Assembly: GCA_016702505.1 (NCBI GenBank)
Contig: JADJDU010000030.1
Span: forward strand, 443,650-507,649
Reading direction: 5' to 3'
From: Microthrixaceae bacterium
Lineage (GTDB): Bacteria; Actinomycetota; Acidimicrobiia; Acidimicrobiales; Iamiaceae
DNA: 64,000 nucleotides
In this document: positions 8,596 through 17,197 of the stretch, one piece after another
Layout: the number at the start of each line of letters is the position of its first letter
How positions within the stretch are numbered: the first letter of the stretch is position 1
Program-made: the position numbers and the translations under genes
Notes under the pieces: model-generated
Told to the model about the DNA's origin: nothing
Database searches by the model: none
The model's input: the letters and a program-made list of their open reading frames with translations, nothing else

Positions 8596-9765
8596 TCAGT
8601 CCCACCAGAGGTCGTGGGCCAGCACACCGCGGGCGATGAGGCCTAGCTGGACCTGGCTGGTGCCCTCCACGATGGTGAGCTGCTTGGCGTCGCGGTAGTA
8701 CAGCTCGGTCATGTGGTCCTTCATGTAGCCGGCCGCTCCCAGCATCTGAAGGGCGATGTTCGACGCCTTCACCGCCACCTCGGTGGCGTAGTACTTCGAC
8801 ATCGACAGCATCGGGACGTGTTCCTTGGTGTACTCACCCCGGTCGGCCATCCACGCTGCCCGATAGGTGAGCAGCCGGGCCGCCTCGATCTCGGTGGCGA
8901 CCTTGGCGATCTCCCACTGGATGCCCTGCATGTCGGCGATGGTCTTGCGGAAGGCGGCCCGCTCCTTGACGTACTCGGTGGCGTACATGAGCGCTCCCTC
9001 GGCCAGTCCGATGCCTCGGGCGGCCACGATGGGGCGCATCGAGTTGAGGCCCTGCATGGCGAGCTGGAACCCGCCGATCTCACCGATCACGTTGGCGGCC
9101 GGGACCCTCACGTCGTGGAGCAACAGCTCCCCGGTGTCGACGCCGCGAACGCCCATCTTGCGGTCCAGCGAGCCGACTTCGACGCCGTCCCAGCCCCGCT
9201 CGACGATGAAGGCCGAGATCGAGTTGTGGTTGCGTTCGGTGACGTCGTCGGACGTCTTGGCGAACACCGTGTACCAGTCGGCTTGGGCCACACCGGAGAT
9301 CCAGCACTTGGTGCCGTTGAGCACCCACTCGTCTCCGTCACGGACCGCCTTGGTCCGCATCCCCATCACGTCGCTGCCGGCCTGGGGTTCGCTCAGGCAG
9401 AAGGCGGCCCGCTTGGAGCCGTCGGCGATCGGTGCGATGTAGCGCTCGTTCTGATCCCGGGACCCGGCGATCATCACCGGCCCGGTGGGCAGGCGAGTGA
9501 GGAGCAACATCAGGGCCGCGGTGTTGGAGTACTTCGCCACCTCCTCGATGGCGATGGTCAGACCCAAGATCCCCGCTCCCCCGCCGCCGAGGTCCTCGGG
9601 GATGCACAACCCGAGCAGACCGGCGTCACGGAACACCTCGAACAGGTCCTGGGGGTACTCGCCGGTCTCGTCGATCTCCCGGGCCCGGACCTTGACCTTG
9701 TCCTGGGCGATGCGGCGGCAGGCTTCTTGTAGGGCGGCCAGTTCGTCGGTGAGGGCGAAATCCAT
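8596..9765 (-). CDS. Acyl-CoA dehydrogenase
   Basis: A 389-aa flavoenzyme that would introduce the alpha-beta double bond in an acyl-CoA thioester. It shows the three family domains: N-terminal helices (ALTDELAALQEACRRIAQ), the beta domain with FCLSEPQAGSDVMGMRTKA and the C-terminal helical domain. The catalytic glutamate position is seen in LTIVEGTSQVQLGLIAR near the C-terminus, the short/medium-chain arrangement. MGVRGVDTGELLLHDVRVP is also typical. The start is set at MDFALTDEL. Chain-length preference cannot be judged, and no electron-transfer flavoprotein or hydratase gene lies nearby. Confidence 0.94.
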   Translation of the reverse strand: MDFALTDELAALQEACRRIAQDKVKVRAREIDETGEYPQDLFEVFRDAGLLGLCIPEDLGGGGAGILGLTIAIEEVAKYSNTAALMLLLTRLPTGPVMIAGSRDQNERYIAPIADGSKRAAFCLSEPQAGSDVMGMRTKAVRDGDEWVLNGTKCWISGVAQADWYTVFAKTSDDVTERNHNSISAFIVERGWDGVEVGSLDRKMGVRGVDTGELLLHDVRVPAANVIGEIGGFQLAMQGLNSMRPIVAARGIGLAEGALMYATEYVKERAAFRKTIADMQGIQWEIAKVATEIEAARLLTYRAAWMADRGEYTKEHVPMLSMSKYYATEVAVKASNIALQMLGAAGYMKDHMTELYYRDAKQLTIVEGTSQVQLGLIARGVLAHDLWWD

Positions 9766-9849
9766 GGCCGCTGACCGTAGTACCGACTTCAACCGTCCGG
9801 TTCAGCCCGCGGCCAGGCCTCCGGGCCTCACCGGCCCGTCATCACAGGC

Positions 9850-10377
9850 TCAGCGGCCGGGTAGGTCGCGCACCATCTCCAACTGCCTGATACGAGGTTC
9901 GGGCTGGTAGGGAATCTCCGAGCCCGTCGCCCGGAAGCCCTGCCCCTCATAGAAGGCCCGGGCGTGACCGTTGCGTTCCACCACCCACAGCCGTAGGCGC
10001 CGGGCCCCCGCTTCGCTGCCGGCCCAGACCGCAACCGCGTCGAGGAGGGCCTCGGCCACCCCCTGGTCTCGGTGCCCAGGAGCGGACCACAGGCCGATGA
10101 TGTTCACCGTCCCGTCCTTGTTGGCGTAGGCGCCGACCATGCCCGCACCTTCGCTCGGTCCCTGTTCGGGGTCACCAACGGCTTCGCTGGCCACGAAGGT
10201 GGCGTGAAGCGGCCCAGAAGCGTTGGCGGCTGCCGCCTCCTCCCAGTGGTGGCAGTCGTGGGCGCGGGCCCGAGCCAGAGTGGTGGTGGCGTCACCGGGA
10301 GCATCGGCCAGGGCGGCCAGCCTCAGGTCTCGCAGTACCGCGCCTTCATGTGCACCGATCCGTCGCACTTGGAACAC
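9850..10377 (-). CDS. GNAT family N-acetyltransferase
   Basis: A 175-aa protein with the GNAT fold. The acetyl-CoA-binding motif A is GLWSAPGHRDQGVAEALLDAV (about residues 95-115), and ERNGHARAFYEGQGFRATG is the usual C-terminal signature. A segment rich in Ala, Gly and Glu precedes motif A. The substrate cannot be inferred. It lies between the acyl-CoA dehydrogenase and whiB on the same strand but with gaps large enough for independent expression. Confidence 0.88.
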   Translation of the reverse strand: MFQVRRIGAHEGAVLRDLRLAALADAPGDATTTLARARAHDCHHWEEAAAANASGPLHATFVASEAVGDPEQGPSEGAGMVGAYANKDGTVNIIGLWSAPGHRDQGVAEALLDAVAVWAGSEAGARRLRLWVVERNGHARAFYEGQGFRATGSEIPYQPEPRIRQLEMVRDLPGR

Positions 10378-10418
10378 GAGCGGAGCCTACGACCACCAAA
10401 GGTTGCGGGTAGTGAATA

Positions 10419-10649
10419 TCAGGCCGTGCGCCGACGCTGACGGATGATCCGGCGGCGCTCCCGCTCGGTGCAACCGCCCCAGACGCCTTCCTTCTCCCGC
10501 CGGACCAACGCGTACTCCAAGCACAACGTCTGCACCGGACACACGCCACACACCGCTTTGGCCTCCTCCGCTTCCTCATCGGTCTCGGGGTAGAAGGTCT
10601 GCGGGTCCAGGCCATGACATGCGGCCTTGTCTCGCCAAGAGGTGTTCAT
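10419..10649 (-). CDS. WhiB-family iron-sulfur transcriptional regulator
   Basis: The 76-aa protein has the four cluster cysteines of the Wbl family: one in DKAACHG, the pair in CGVCPVQTLC with its third member, and the downstream G-V-W-G-G turn followed by a basic DNA-contacting tail (RERRRIIRQRRR). Wbl proteins bind a [4Fe-4S] cluster and act with the primary sigma factor. The start MNTSWRDKAACHG gives the normal family length; a longer frame adds 50 low-complexity residues. A GAGGGAG stretch about 15 bases upstream could be the ribosome-binding site. Its promoter region is shared with the divergent glpD operon. Confidence 0.93.
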   Translation of the reverse strand: MNTSWRDKAACHGLDPQTFYPETDEEAEEAKAVCGVCPVQTLCLEYALVRREKEGVWGGCTERERRRIIRQRRRTA

Positions 10650-10919
10650 CTGGTGGAGGGTTGCTCCCTCGGGTTCTGGGACGGCAGCCGCCCCGGTGGG
10701 CGACGGTTGGGGGCCGGCGAGCCTGGGAGGAAGGCCCAGGTCGGGGGCGAGGGCTGAGTATGGCCTCGCGGGTGTGCCAATGTCCACATCAGGCGGCACG
10801 GTTCACATTCCCGCAACGTTTCTCCCCCACCGGGGCCCTCACCACCGGCGCCGGGCTAGTTCGGTCCCGATCCACGCCGCACCGTGCCGACAGCGGACCG
10901 GGCTACCTAGGATCGGTCC
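10650..10919. promoter_or_regulatory. Divergent whiB / glpD intergenic region with a leaderless-type promoter
   Basis: This gap carries the start signals of both genes. On the plus strand TAGGAT at 10908-10913 is a good -10 element placed exactly six bases before an ATG at 10920, the spacing of leaderless transcripts in actinobacteria. No convincing -35 is seen. No protein-like frame or clear operator was found in the rest of the region. Confidence 0.5.
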
Positions 10920-10994
10920 ATGGCCCTGCGCTGTAGCACCAAACCCGATCTGGCCCACTCGTCCCGGCTGGCAACCCCGGGCCACCACTCGTGA
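10920..10994 (+). CDS. Possible 24-codon leader peptide coupled to glpD
   Basis: An ATG at the predicted transcription start opens a short frame encoding MALRCSTKPDLAHSSRLATP and four more residues (GHHS). Its TGA overlaps the GTG start of glpD (TCGTGAGC). glpD itself has no Shine-Dalgarno sequence, so translation of this leaderless micro-ORF could feed ribosomes into glpD by termination-reinitiation. The call rests only on spacing and overlap; the peptide resembles nothing I recognise. Confidence 0.35.
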   Translation: MALRCSTKPDLAHSSRLATPGHHS

Positions 10995-12707
10995 GCGGCG
11001 GCTGGTTCGACCGAGTCGACGCACTGCGCCGTCTGGCCGACGACCCCTTCGATGTGCTGGTGGTCGGCGGTGGGGTAACCGGAGCGGGCGTGGCTCTAGA
11101 CGCCGCGTCCCGCGGTCTTCGTACCGCCTTGGTGGAACGAGATGACTTCGCATCCGGAACGTCATCGAAGTCATCGAAACTGGCCCACGGCGGTTTGCGT
11201 TACCTCCAACAGGGTGAGATCGCCCTCGTCTACCAGGCCCTCCACGAACGTCAACGGCTGCTCCACAACGCACCCCACCTAGTGAAGATCCTGCCCTTCC
11301 TGCTCCCAATCCTCACCGGGGCCGGCAGCGTCATTCCCCGCAAGGTGTCGCGGGCGCTCGGTGCATCGATGTGGATGTACGACCTGACCGGAGGGGCCCG
11401 GATCGGCAAGCTCCACGAACGCATCTCTGCGGCCGAGGCCCTGGCTCACATGCCGACCCTGCCCGCCGACAAGCTGGCCGCGTCCTACCTGTACTACGAC
11501 GCCACCGTCGACGATGCCCGACTCACCCTCACCCTGGCTCGTACCGCCGCCATCGACCACGGCGCCGTCGCCGTCAACGGTGCCGCCCTGGTCGGGTTGG
11601 ACAAGACCCCTGACGGAAAGATCCGGGGAGCGCGCGTGCGGGCCGGGGACGACGAGATCGAGGTCCGTTGTCAGGTGGTCGTGAACGCCGCCGGCGTCTG
11701 GTCCGACGAGGTGCGTGCCCTCGACGAGGGCGGAGACCCACAATCGATCCGTCCTGCCAAGGGCATCCACATCACGGTGCCGTGGAGCAAGGTCCGCAAC
11801 GAGATCGCCGCCGTGATCCCCGTCCCCAAGGACAAACGGGCCGTGTTCGTGGTGCCGTGGGGTGACCTCACCTACATCGGCACCACCGACACCGACTACG
11901 ACGGCAGCCTGGACGATCCGCCCGTCACCCGAGACGACGTCGACTACTTGCTGCGGGCCATCCGCTTCACCGGCGTCACCGACCAAGATGTCGTCGGCAC
12001 CTGGGCCGGGCTGCGACCGCTGGTCAAGACCGGCGGATCGGGACGAACCGCGGATCTGTCCCGACGCCACCGGGTCTCGCCCACTGCGTCGGGCGTGGTC
12101 ACCATTACCGGAGGGAAGCTCACCACCTACCGAGAGATGGCCGCCGATACCGTCGACGAGGTGGTCGAGATGCTCGACGATCGCCCAAGGCGTGGCCCGC
12201 CACAGCCGTACCCGCAAGCTTCGGCTGCGCGGTGCCGACGGATACGACGCCCTGGATCGGCTCAGCGATCCCACCACCAGCCATCTCGCCAACCGCTTCG
12301 GCGGAGAAGCTCGCACGGTGCTGGCCCTGGCCGAGTCCGATCCCAGCCTTCGCGAGCCACTGGTGGCCGGCCTCCCGTACCTGCGGGCCGAAGCCGTGTA
12401 CGCCGCCCGCCACGAGATGGCCCGCTCCGTCGACGACATCCTCACCCGACGCACCCGGGCTCGGCTGCTGGCCCGCGACGCCTCTGCGGCAGCCGCAGTC
12501 GATGTCGCCCGCCTGATCGCTCCTGTGCTCGGACTGTCCGAGGCCCAGGCCGCAGGTCAAGCCGCCGAATACCAGCGCTCCGTCGATGCCGAACGAGACA
12601 CCGCCCAACTGCCGTCCACGCCGTTGGATCTCGTTGCGCGCTTGGCACTCACCGCGGACGGCCACGACGCCCCAAGTCCCCGCCCCGAGAACTCGGCGGG
12701 TGCATAG
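10991..12707 (+). CDS. glpD: FAD-dependent glycerol-3-phosphate dehydrogenase; frameshift near 12185-12200
   Basis: GlpD oxidises sn-glycerol 3-phosphate to dihydroxyacetone phosphate at the membrane and passes electrons to quinone. The Rossmann motif VLVVGGGVTGAGVALDAASR, then LVERDDFASGTSSKSSKL and HGGLRYLQQ, are classic. The catalytic core continues through YIGTTDTDYDG and TITGGKLTTYREMA. After VVEMLDD the frame breaks and the C-terminal helical domain (RTRKLRLRGADGYD through LYLRAEAVYAARHEMARSVDD-like sequence) resumes in another frame. The DNA CGCCCAAGGCG would read CGC CCC AAG GGC G if two runs had each lost one base, giving a smooth DRPKGVARHSRTRK junction. Sequencing error is therefore likely. 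First gene of a tight operon with the next three. Confidence 0.93.
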
Positions 12708-12719
12708 GCTGCGGCACCG

Positions 12720-14240
12720 ATGACGCTTCAGCCCGCACCCGGATCACCCACCCCTCCAATCGCGCTCTCGGGCGAACCGGGCTCGACCACCGGTCGACTC
12801 AAGGCGCCGATCGTGCTGTTGGACGACGCCTTCCTCGAACAGCTCGCCGAGGTCTGCCCCGATGTGAGCCTCGACGCCACCGACCGGGCCGAAGCCAGCC
12901 GGGACTGGTGGCCCCTGGCCATGATCTGGGCCACCCAGGGCCAAGTCGGCCAGGTGGCCGGAGCGGTGGCACGACCCACCTCCACCTCCGAGGTGGCAGC
13001 GGTGATGCGCCTGTGCCATCAGACCCGTATCCCGGTCACGCCCGCCGCAGGCCGCTCCAGCGTGGTGGGCGGCACGGTTCCCGTCCACGGTGGTGTGCTC
13101 CTGGATCTGACCGCCCTGTCCGGCATCGTTGCCGTCGACTCCGAGTCCGGTGTGGTGGAGGTGATGGCCGGAACGTTCGGTGATGCAATGGAGGCCGAGC
13201 TGGCCGACCGGCACGGCCTGACCGTGGGCCACTGGCCCCAGTCGATGTCACTGTCGACGGTGGGCGGATGGGTGGCGTGTCGAGGCGCAGGCCAGCTTTC
13301 CAACCGCTACGGCAAGATCGAAGACATCGTGGTGGGACTCGAGGTGGTGCTGGCCGATGGGCGCACCATCCGCACCGGGGGCCAACCCCGAGAAGCGGTC
13401 GGCCCCGACCTCACCCGCCTCTTCGTGGGGGCCGAGGGCACCTTGGGTGTGGTCACCCGGGCCTGGCTCCAGGCCTGGCCCACCCCTACCGGCCAGGGCC
13501 GGTCGGCATGGGGATTCGCCTCGTTCGCCGACGGCCTGGAGACCATGCGACGCATGGTTCGGCGAGGCGCGGCCCCAGCGGTGCTGCGGCTCTACGACGG
13601 GATCGAGTCCGAACGGAACTTCGGCGTGGACCGTTCGGTCAACGTGCTGCTCGCCTACGACGAAGGAGACCAGGTCCTCGTCGACGCCACCATGGCTGTG
13701 GCCGCTCAGGAATGCGAGGCCACCGGATCCACACGGCTGGGAGACGACCTGGTGGACAAGTGGTTCGGGCACCGCAACGACGTGGCCGCCCTCGAGTCCT
13801 ACATATCCAAGGGCTTCGTGGTCGACACCTTGGAGATCTCGGCACCGTGGTCGGCGTTGAGGGCGATCTACACCGAGACCATCGCGGCGATGAGCGCCGT
13901 GCCGGGATCAGTGCTGGTCTCGGCCCACCAATCCCACTCCTACCCGACCGGGGCGTGCCTCTACTTCACCTTCGGCGGCATGGTCGCGCCAGACGAACGG
14001 GACGCGTACTACACCGCGGTGTGGGATGCCGGCACCAGGACCGTTCTGGCCAACGGCGGCAGCCTCAGCCATCACCACGGCGTAGGCATGAACCGGGCCC
14101 GCTTCATGCCCGAGGCTCTCAAGGGAGGGTTCGGGGTCCTGGCTGCCATCAAGGCCACCCTCGACCCCAACGGGGTGTGCAACCCGGGCAAGCTCGGCCT
14201 TCCCGACGCCTTCGGCGGGCCGGGATGGCCCGCTCCGTGA
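12720..14240 (+). CDS. FAD-binding oxidase/transferase, alkylglycerone-phosphate synthase-like
   Basis: A 506-aa protein of the VAO/PCMH flavoprotein family. The FAD-binding N-terminal domain shows RPTSTSEVAAVMRLC, PVTPAAGRSSVVGG and SMSLSTVGGWVACRGAGQLSNRYGKIED, followed by VGLEVVLADG. The C-terminal cap ends with LSHHHGVGMNRARFM and IKATLDPNGVCNPGKLG. The GGW-A-RGAGQ-S-YGKIED pattern is that of alkyldihydroxyacetonephosphate synthase, the ether-lipid enzyme that uses acyl-DHAP, and related bacterial proteins also include D-lactate and glycolate dehydrogenases. Sitting between glpD and an FGGY kinase, it plausibly handles a DHAP- or glycerol-phosphate-derived substrate. It begins 12 bases after glpD. 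Confidence 0.85.
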   Translation: MTLQPAPGSPTPPIALSGEPGSTTGRLKAPIVLLDDAFLEQLAEVCPDVSLDATDRAEASRDWWPLAMIWATQGQVGQVAGAVARPTSTSEVAAVMRLCHQTRIPVTPAAGRSSVVGGTVPVHGGVLLDLTALSGIVAVDSESGVVEVMAGTFGDAMEAELADRHGLTVGHWPQSMSLSTVGGWVACRGAGQLSNRYGKIEDIVVGLEVVLADGRTIRTGGQPREAVGPDLTRLFVGAEGTLGVVTRAWLQAWPTPTGQGRSAWGFASFADGLETMRRMVRRGAAPAVLRLYDGIESERNFGVDRSVNVLLAYDEGDQVLVDATMAVAAQECEATGSTRLGDDLVDKWFGHRNDVAALESYISKGFVVDTLEISAPWSALRAIYTETIAAMSAVPGSVLVSAHQSHSYPTGACLYFTFGGMVAPDERDAYYTAVWDAGTRTVLANGGSLSHHHGVGMNRARFMPEALKGGFGVLAAIKATLDPNGVCNPGKLGLPDAFGGPGWPAP

Positions 14241-14680
14241 CCTCCACCGAGGAACCATCGGGCGGGGCCATCAACCGGATCGTCGTCGGCCGAGGGGCGG
14301 CGTTCGCCCTGTTGGTGGGTGCACCGGCCGCGGTCATCAACGGATTCCTCGCCGACCAGGACCCCAAGCCCAAAGCGGCCCTCAACGCCACCCTGGTGGC
14401 GCTGCTGGCCGCCTTCTGGATCGCCGGGTTCGTGGCCAGCCGTGAAGCCACCATCCGCCGACCGTTGCACGGGGTGCTGGCCGGCATCACCACGTTCGCC
14501 CTGGTGGAGGTGATAGGTGTGATCGGCCGACTCGACCGCGGTACCCCGGTGAGCGTGGGGTCCATCATCGTGTTGGGGGTCATGGCCATCGCCTTGTCCA
14601 CCGGCGGAGCCGGTGTCGGTAGACGGGCCGAGCCCCGTCACCCCCAAGGATCCACTCCCACCCCCGGAGGTTCATCGTGA
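14225..14680 (+). CDS. Small membrane protein of the glpD operon
   Basis: The 151-aa protein has four predicted membrane segments (AAFALLVGAPAAVINGF, NATLVALLAAFWIAGFV, GVLAGITTFALVEVIGVI and VGSIIVLGVMAIALSTG) and a short Pro/Gly-rich tail. Its start overlaps the end of the flavoenzyme gene by 16 bases and its TGA overlaps the GTG of the following kinase, so it is firmly part of the operon. I do not recognise the family with certainty. It could be a membrane anchor or a small transporter accessory, but no function can be assigned. Confidence 0.75.
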   Translation: MARSVTSTEEPSGGAINRIVVGRGAAFALLVGAPAAVINGFLADQDPKPKAALNATLVALLAAFWIAGFVASREATIRRPLHGVLAGITTFALVEVIGVIGRLDRGTPVSVGSIIVLGVMAIALSTGGAGVGRRAEPRHPQGSTPTPGGSS

Positions 14681-16116
14681 AGATGCTCGTCATCGACGTC
14701 GGCACCAGCGGCATCCGGGCCGCGGTGGTGCAACCGGGCCGCGGCGTGATCGACAGCCGCCATCGGGTTCTCCTCCCCATCAGCCCAGCGCCGGGCCTCG
14801 TCGAATTCGACGCCAGGGCCATGGCCACCGCCGTCGTCGAACTAGGTCTAGAAGTGGTCGCCGAGGTGGGCGCCGTGGACGGTGTCGGCGTCACCAACCA
14901 ACGGGCGTCAACCATCGTCTGGGATCGTCACACCGGCGAACCGGTCGGTCCGGGGATCGGCTGGCAAGACCTGCGCACCGTCATCGACTGCCTGACCCTG
15001 GCCGGTCAGGGCATCCGGCTCGCCCCCAACCTGAGCGCCACCAAGGCATCGCACCTCCTCGACCAGGCTGATCCCGACCGCAGCCGGGACCTTTGCATCG
15101 GCACCGTCGACTCGTGGGTCATCTGGACACTCACCCAGGGACAGGTCCACGTCACCGATGCCACCAACGTGGCCCTCACCGGGTTGCGTACCGACGACCA
15201 GGAACAATGGAACGACCAGGTCCTCCAGGCCTTGCGCATCGGGGTTGGCGCCCTGCCCGCGGTGGTCGACTCGATCGGCGTCGTGGGCTCGGCCACTGCA
15301 CTGCCCGGCAACCCACCCATCGCCGGCATCCTCGGCGACCAGCAGGCGTCGTTGCTCGGACAGGGCTGTGTAGAGCCCGGCAACGCCAAGATCACCTTCG
15401 GAACCGGCGGCATGCTCGACCTCTGCCTCGCCGACCGTCCCAGTTTCGCCACCCAGGGCGCCGGCGGCACGTTCCCGATCGTCACCCGAGGCGCACAAGG
15501 CCAGCGTCGCTGGGGGCTCGAAGCGGTGATGCTGGCCGCAGGCACCAACGTGGAGTGGCTGCGAGACGACCTGGGCATCATCACCGACGCCGCCGAATCC
15601 CATCAGGTCGCATCGCAATGCGCCGACAGCGAAGGCGTGGCCTACGTTCCCGCCCTTTTGGGCTTGGGCACCCCGACCTGGGACTACGGGGCACGCGGTG
15701 CGTTGTTGGGTATCACCCGAGGCAGCGGACGGCCCCAGATCGTTCGAGCCGTGCTCGAAGGGGTGGCCAACCGGGCCGCCGACCTGGTGGAAGCGGCCGA
15801 AGCCGACAGCAGCTTGACGATCCCGGTCCTGCGTATCGACGGAGGGATGTCTGACAACCCCACCTTCGTCCAGGCCCTGGCCAACGCCACCTCCCGGCCC
15901 ATCGAGGTGTCGCCCGAGAAGGAGTCCACCACCCTCGGGGCCGCCTACGCCGCCGGGCTGGCCCTCGGAGCCTGGAAGGACGACTCCGAGATCGCCAGCA
16001 CCTGGCAGCCCCGCACCGTCGTCGAACCAAACGCCACCGTGGACCGCGACCGGTGGGCCGACACCCTGAAGCGGGCCGAACGCTGGTTCCCCGAACTCTC
16101 GGCCATCTCGTTTTGA
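14677..16116 (+). CDS. FGGY-family carbohydrate kinase, glycerol kinase-like
   Basis: A 479-aa kinase with the two FGGY actin-like domains. The first phosphate loop is LVIDVGTSGIRAAVVQPGRG at the N-terminus, the substrate region is GVGVTNQRASTIVWDRHTG with GPGIGWQDLRT, and the C-terminal domain carries ITFGTGGMLDL, then PVLRIDGGMSDNPTF and STTLGAAYAAGLALG. The NQR and W-D-R pattern matches glycerol kinases and close relatives. Together with glpD in the same operon, glycerol to glycerol 3-phosphate is the most economical proposal, although other polyols are possible. It starts with GTG overlapping the previous stop (GTGA). Confidence 0.85.
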   Translation: MKMLVIDVGTSGIRAAVVQPGRGVIDSRHRVLLPISPAPGLVEFDARAMATAVVELGLEVVAEVGAVDGVGVTNQRASTIVWDRHTGEPVGPGIGWQDLRTVIDCLTLAGQGIRLAPNLSATKASHLLDQADPDRSRDLCIGTVDSWVIWTLTQGQVHVTDATNVALTGLRTDDQEQWNDQVLQALRIGVGALPAVVDSIGVVGSATALPGNPPIAGILGDQQASLLGQGCVEPGNAKITFGTGGMLDLCLADRPSFATQGAGGTFPIVTRGAQGQRRWGLEAVMLAAGTNVEWLRDDLGIITDAAESHQVASQCADSEGVAYVPALLGLGTPTWDYGARGALLGITRGSGRPQIVRAVLEGVANRAADLVEAAEADSSLTIPVLRIDGGMSDNPTFVQALANATSRPIEVSPEKESTTLGAAYAAGLALGAWKDDSEIASTWQPRTVVEPNATVDRDRWADTLKRAERWFPELSAISF

Positions 16117-16361
16117 GGAGGCCAACCGAAGGGCGAGCCCACCCAGCACACCCCATCGTTCAGCGCTTGCCCAGCAAGGCTTCAACCAGTTCTGACAAGG
16201 ACGAGACGTGACCTTGCCGATCGGGTCCTGGGACTCGATCAGCACCGTCCCGGATGGTCACGCCCACCCCGATCCGCGCCCATGACCCCTCTCGCTTGGA
16301 CTCGACCCCACTCGGTTGAGCACACTTCACAACCGGACCCATGATCCCAGGAGGATTCCGC

Positions 16362-17171
16362 GTGCCGATCCACCACACCGAGACCGCCGCCACCGGCTCC
16401 AGCCGCCGGGCCTTCCTGGCCCGCACCGCCGCCGGAGGCGCCGTGGCCGCCTCGGTCGGCGCCATCGGTCTGAACGGAGGGCTCGGGGTTCTGCCCGCCC
16501 TGGCCCAAGAAGGCGGCGAAGGCCCCACCGCCATCAAGGCCAAGCTCAGCGCCTCTGACTTCGCCACCCTGGTAGCCCCCCTCGAGCTGGCCGCCACCCA
16601 GGCCTACCTGTCGGCGATCACCAACGGGCGCACCGAACTGAGCGACGAGTGGCTCGATCACCTCTCCCAGTTCCTCCGCCATCACCAGGAGGTCGCGACC
16701 CTGCTGGTGAGCATGATCCAAGAAGCCGAGGTGGCTCCCACCGCCGACCCCGGCATCACCGCCCAGTACAGCCCACAGCTCGGTTCTGACCAGAACGCCA
16801 TCTTGGGCCGTCTGGGTGAACTGGAGGCTGGCCTGGCCGCCACCCACCTGGCCGTGATCGGCGATCTCGAAGACGAGGTGACGGCTAAGACCGTCATCCA
16901 GGTCAGTGCCACCGAACAACAGCAGGCAGTGGCCCTGTCCCGGGCCGCCGGCGTCTCCATCGAGGACCTGACCCCAGCGGTGGCATCGATCGAAGGAGCG
17001 TTGGTGGCCGGTGGCACTCCCGCCACCCCCTTCGGTGGCGAAGAAAGCACCACCACCGAGGCCGAGTCCTCCGAGAGTGAAGGTGAAGGCGAAGGCGATC
17101 TCACCACCACCACCGAGGCCGACGAAGAGTCCACGACCAGCACCACCGAGTCCACCGACTCGGGCAACTGA
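16362..17171 (+). CDS. Tat-exported ferritin-like protein
   Basis: The start is GTG at 16362 because AGGAGG stands about six bases before it; the ATG at 16341 lacks a site. The 269-aa product opens with a twin-arginine signal (SSRRAFLARTAAGGAVAASV). A four-helix ferritin-like domain follows with the acidic and histidine pattern PLELAATQAYLSAI and FLRHHQEVATLL, then GRLGELEAGLAATHLAVIGD. The C-terminus is an acidic, Thr- and Ser-rich tail (TTTEAESSESEGEGEGD). The family has a ferritin-like fold of uncertain metal function; export suggests a role outside the membrane, for example in metal or oxidative-stress handling. The gene is paired with a second such gene. Confidence 0.8.
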   Translation: MPIHHTETAATGSSRRAFLARTAAGGAVAASVGAIGLNGGLGVLPALAQEGGEGPTAIKAKLSASDFATLVAPLELAATQAYLSAITNGRTELSDEWLDHLSQFLRHHQEVATLLVSMIQEAEVAPTADPGITAQYSPQLGSDQNAILGRLGELEAGLAATHLAVIGDLEDEVTAKTVIQVSATEQQQAVALSRAAGVSIEDLTPAVASIEGALVAGGTPATPFGGEESTTTEAESSESEGEGEGDLTTTTEADEESTTSTTESTDSGN

Positions 17172-17197
17172 CGCCGCCACCACGAGGAACGAGACAA

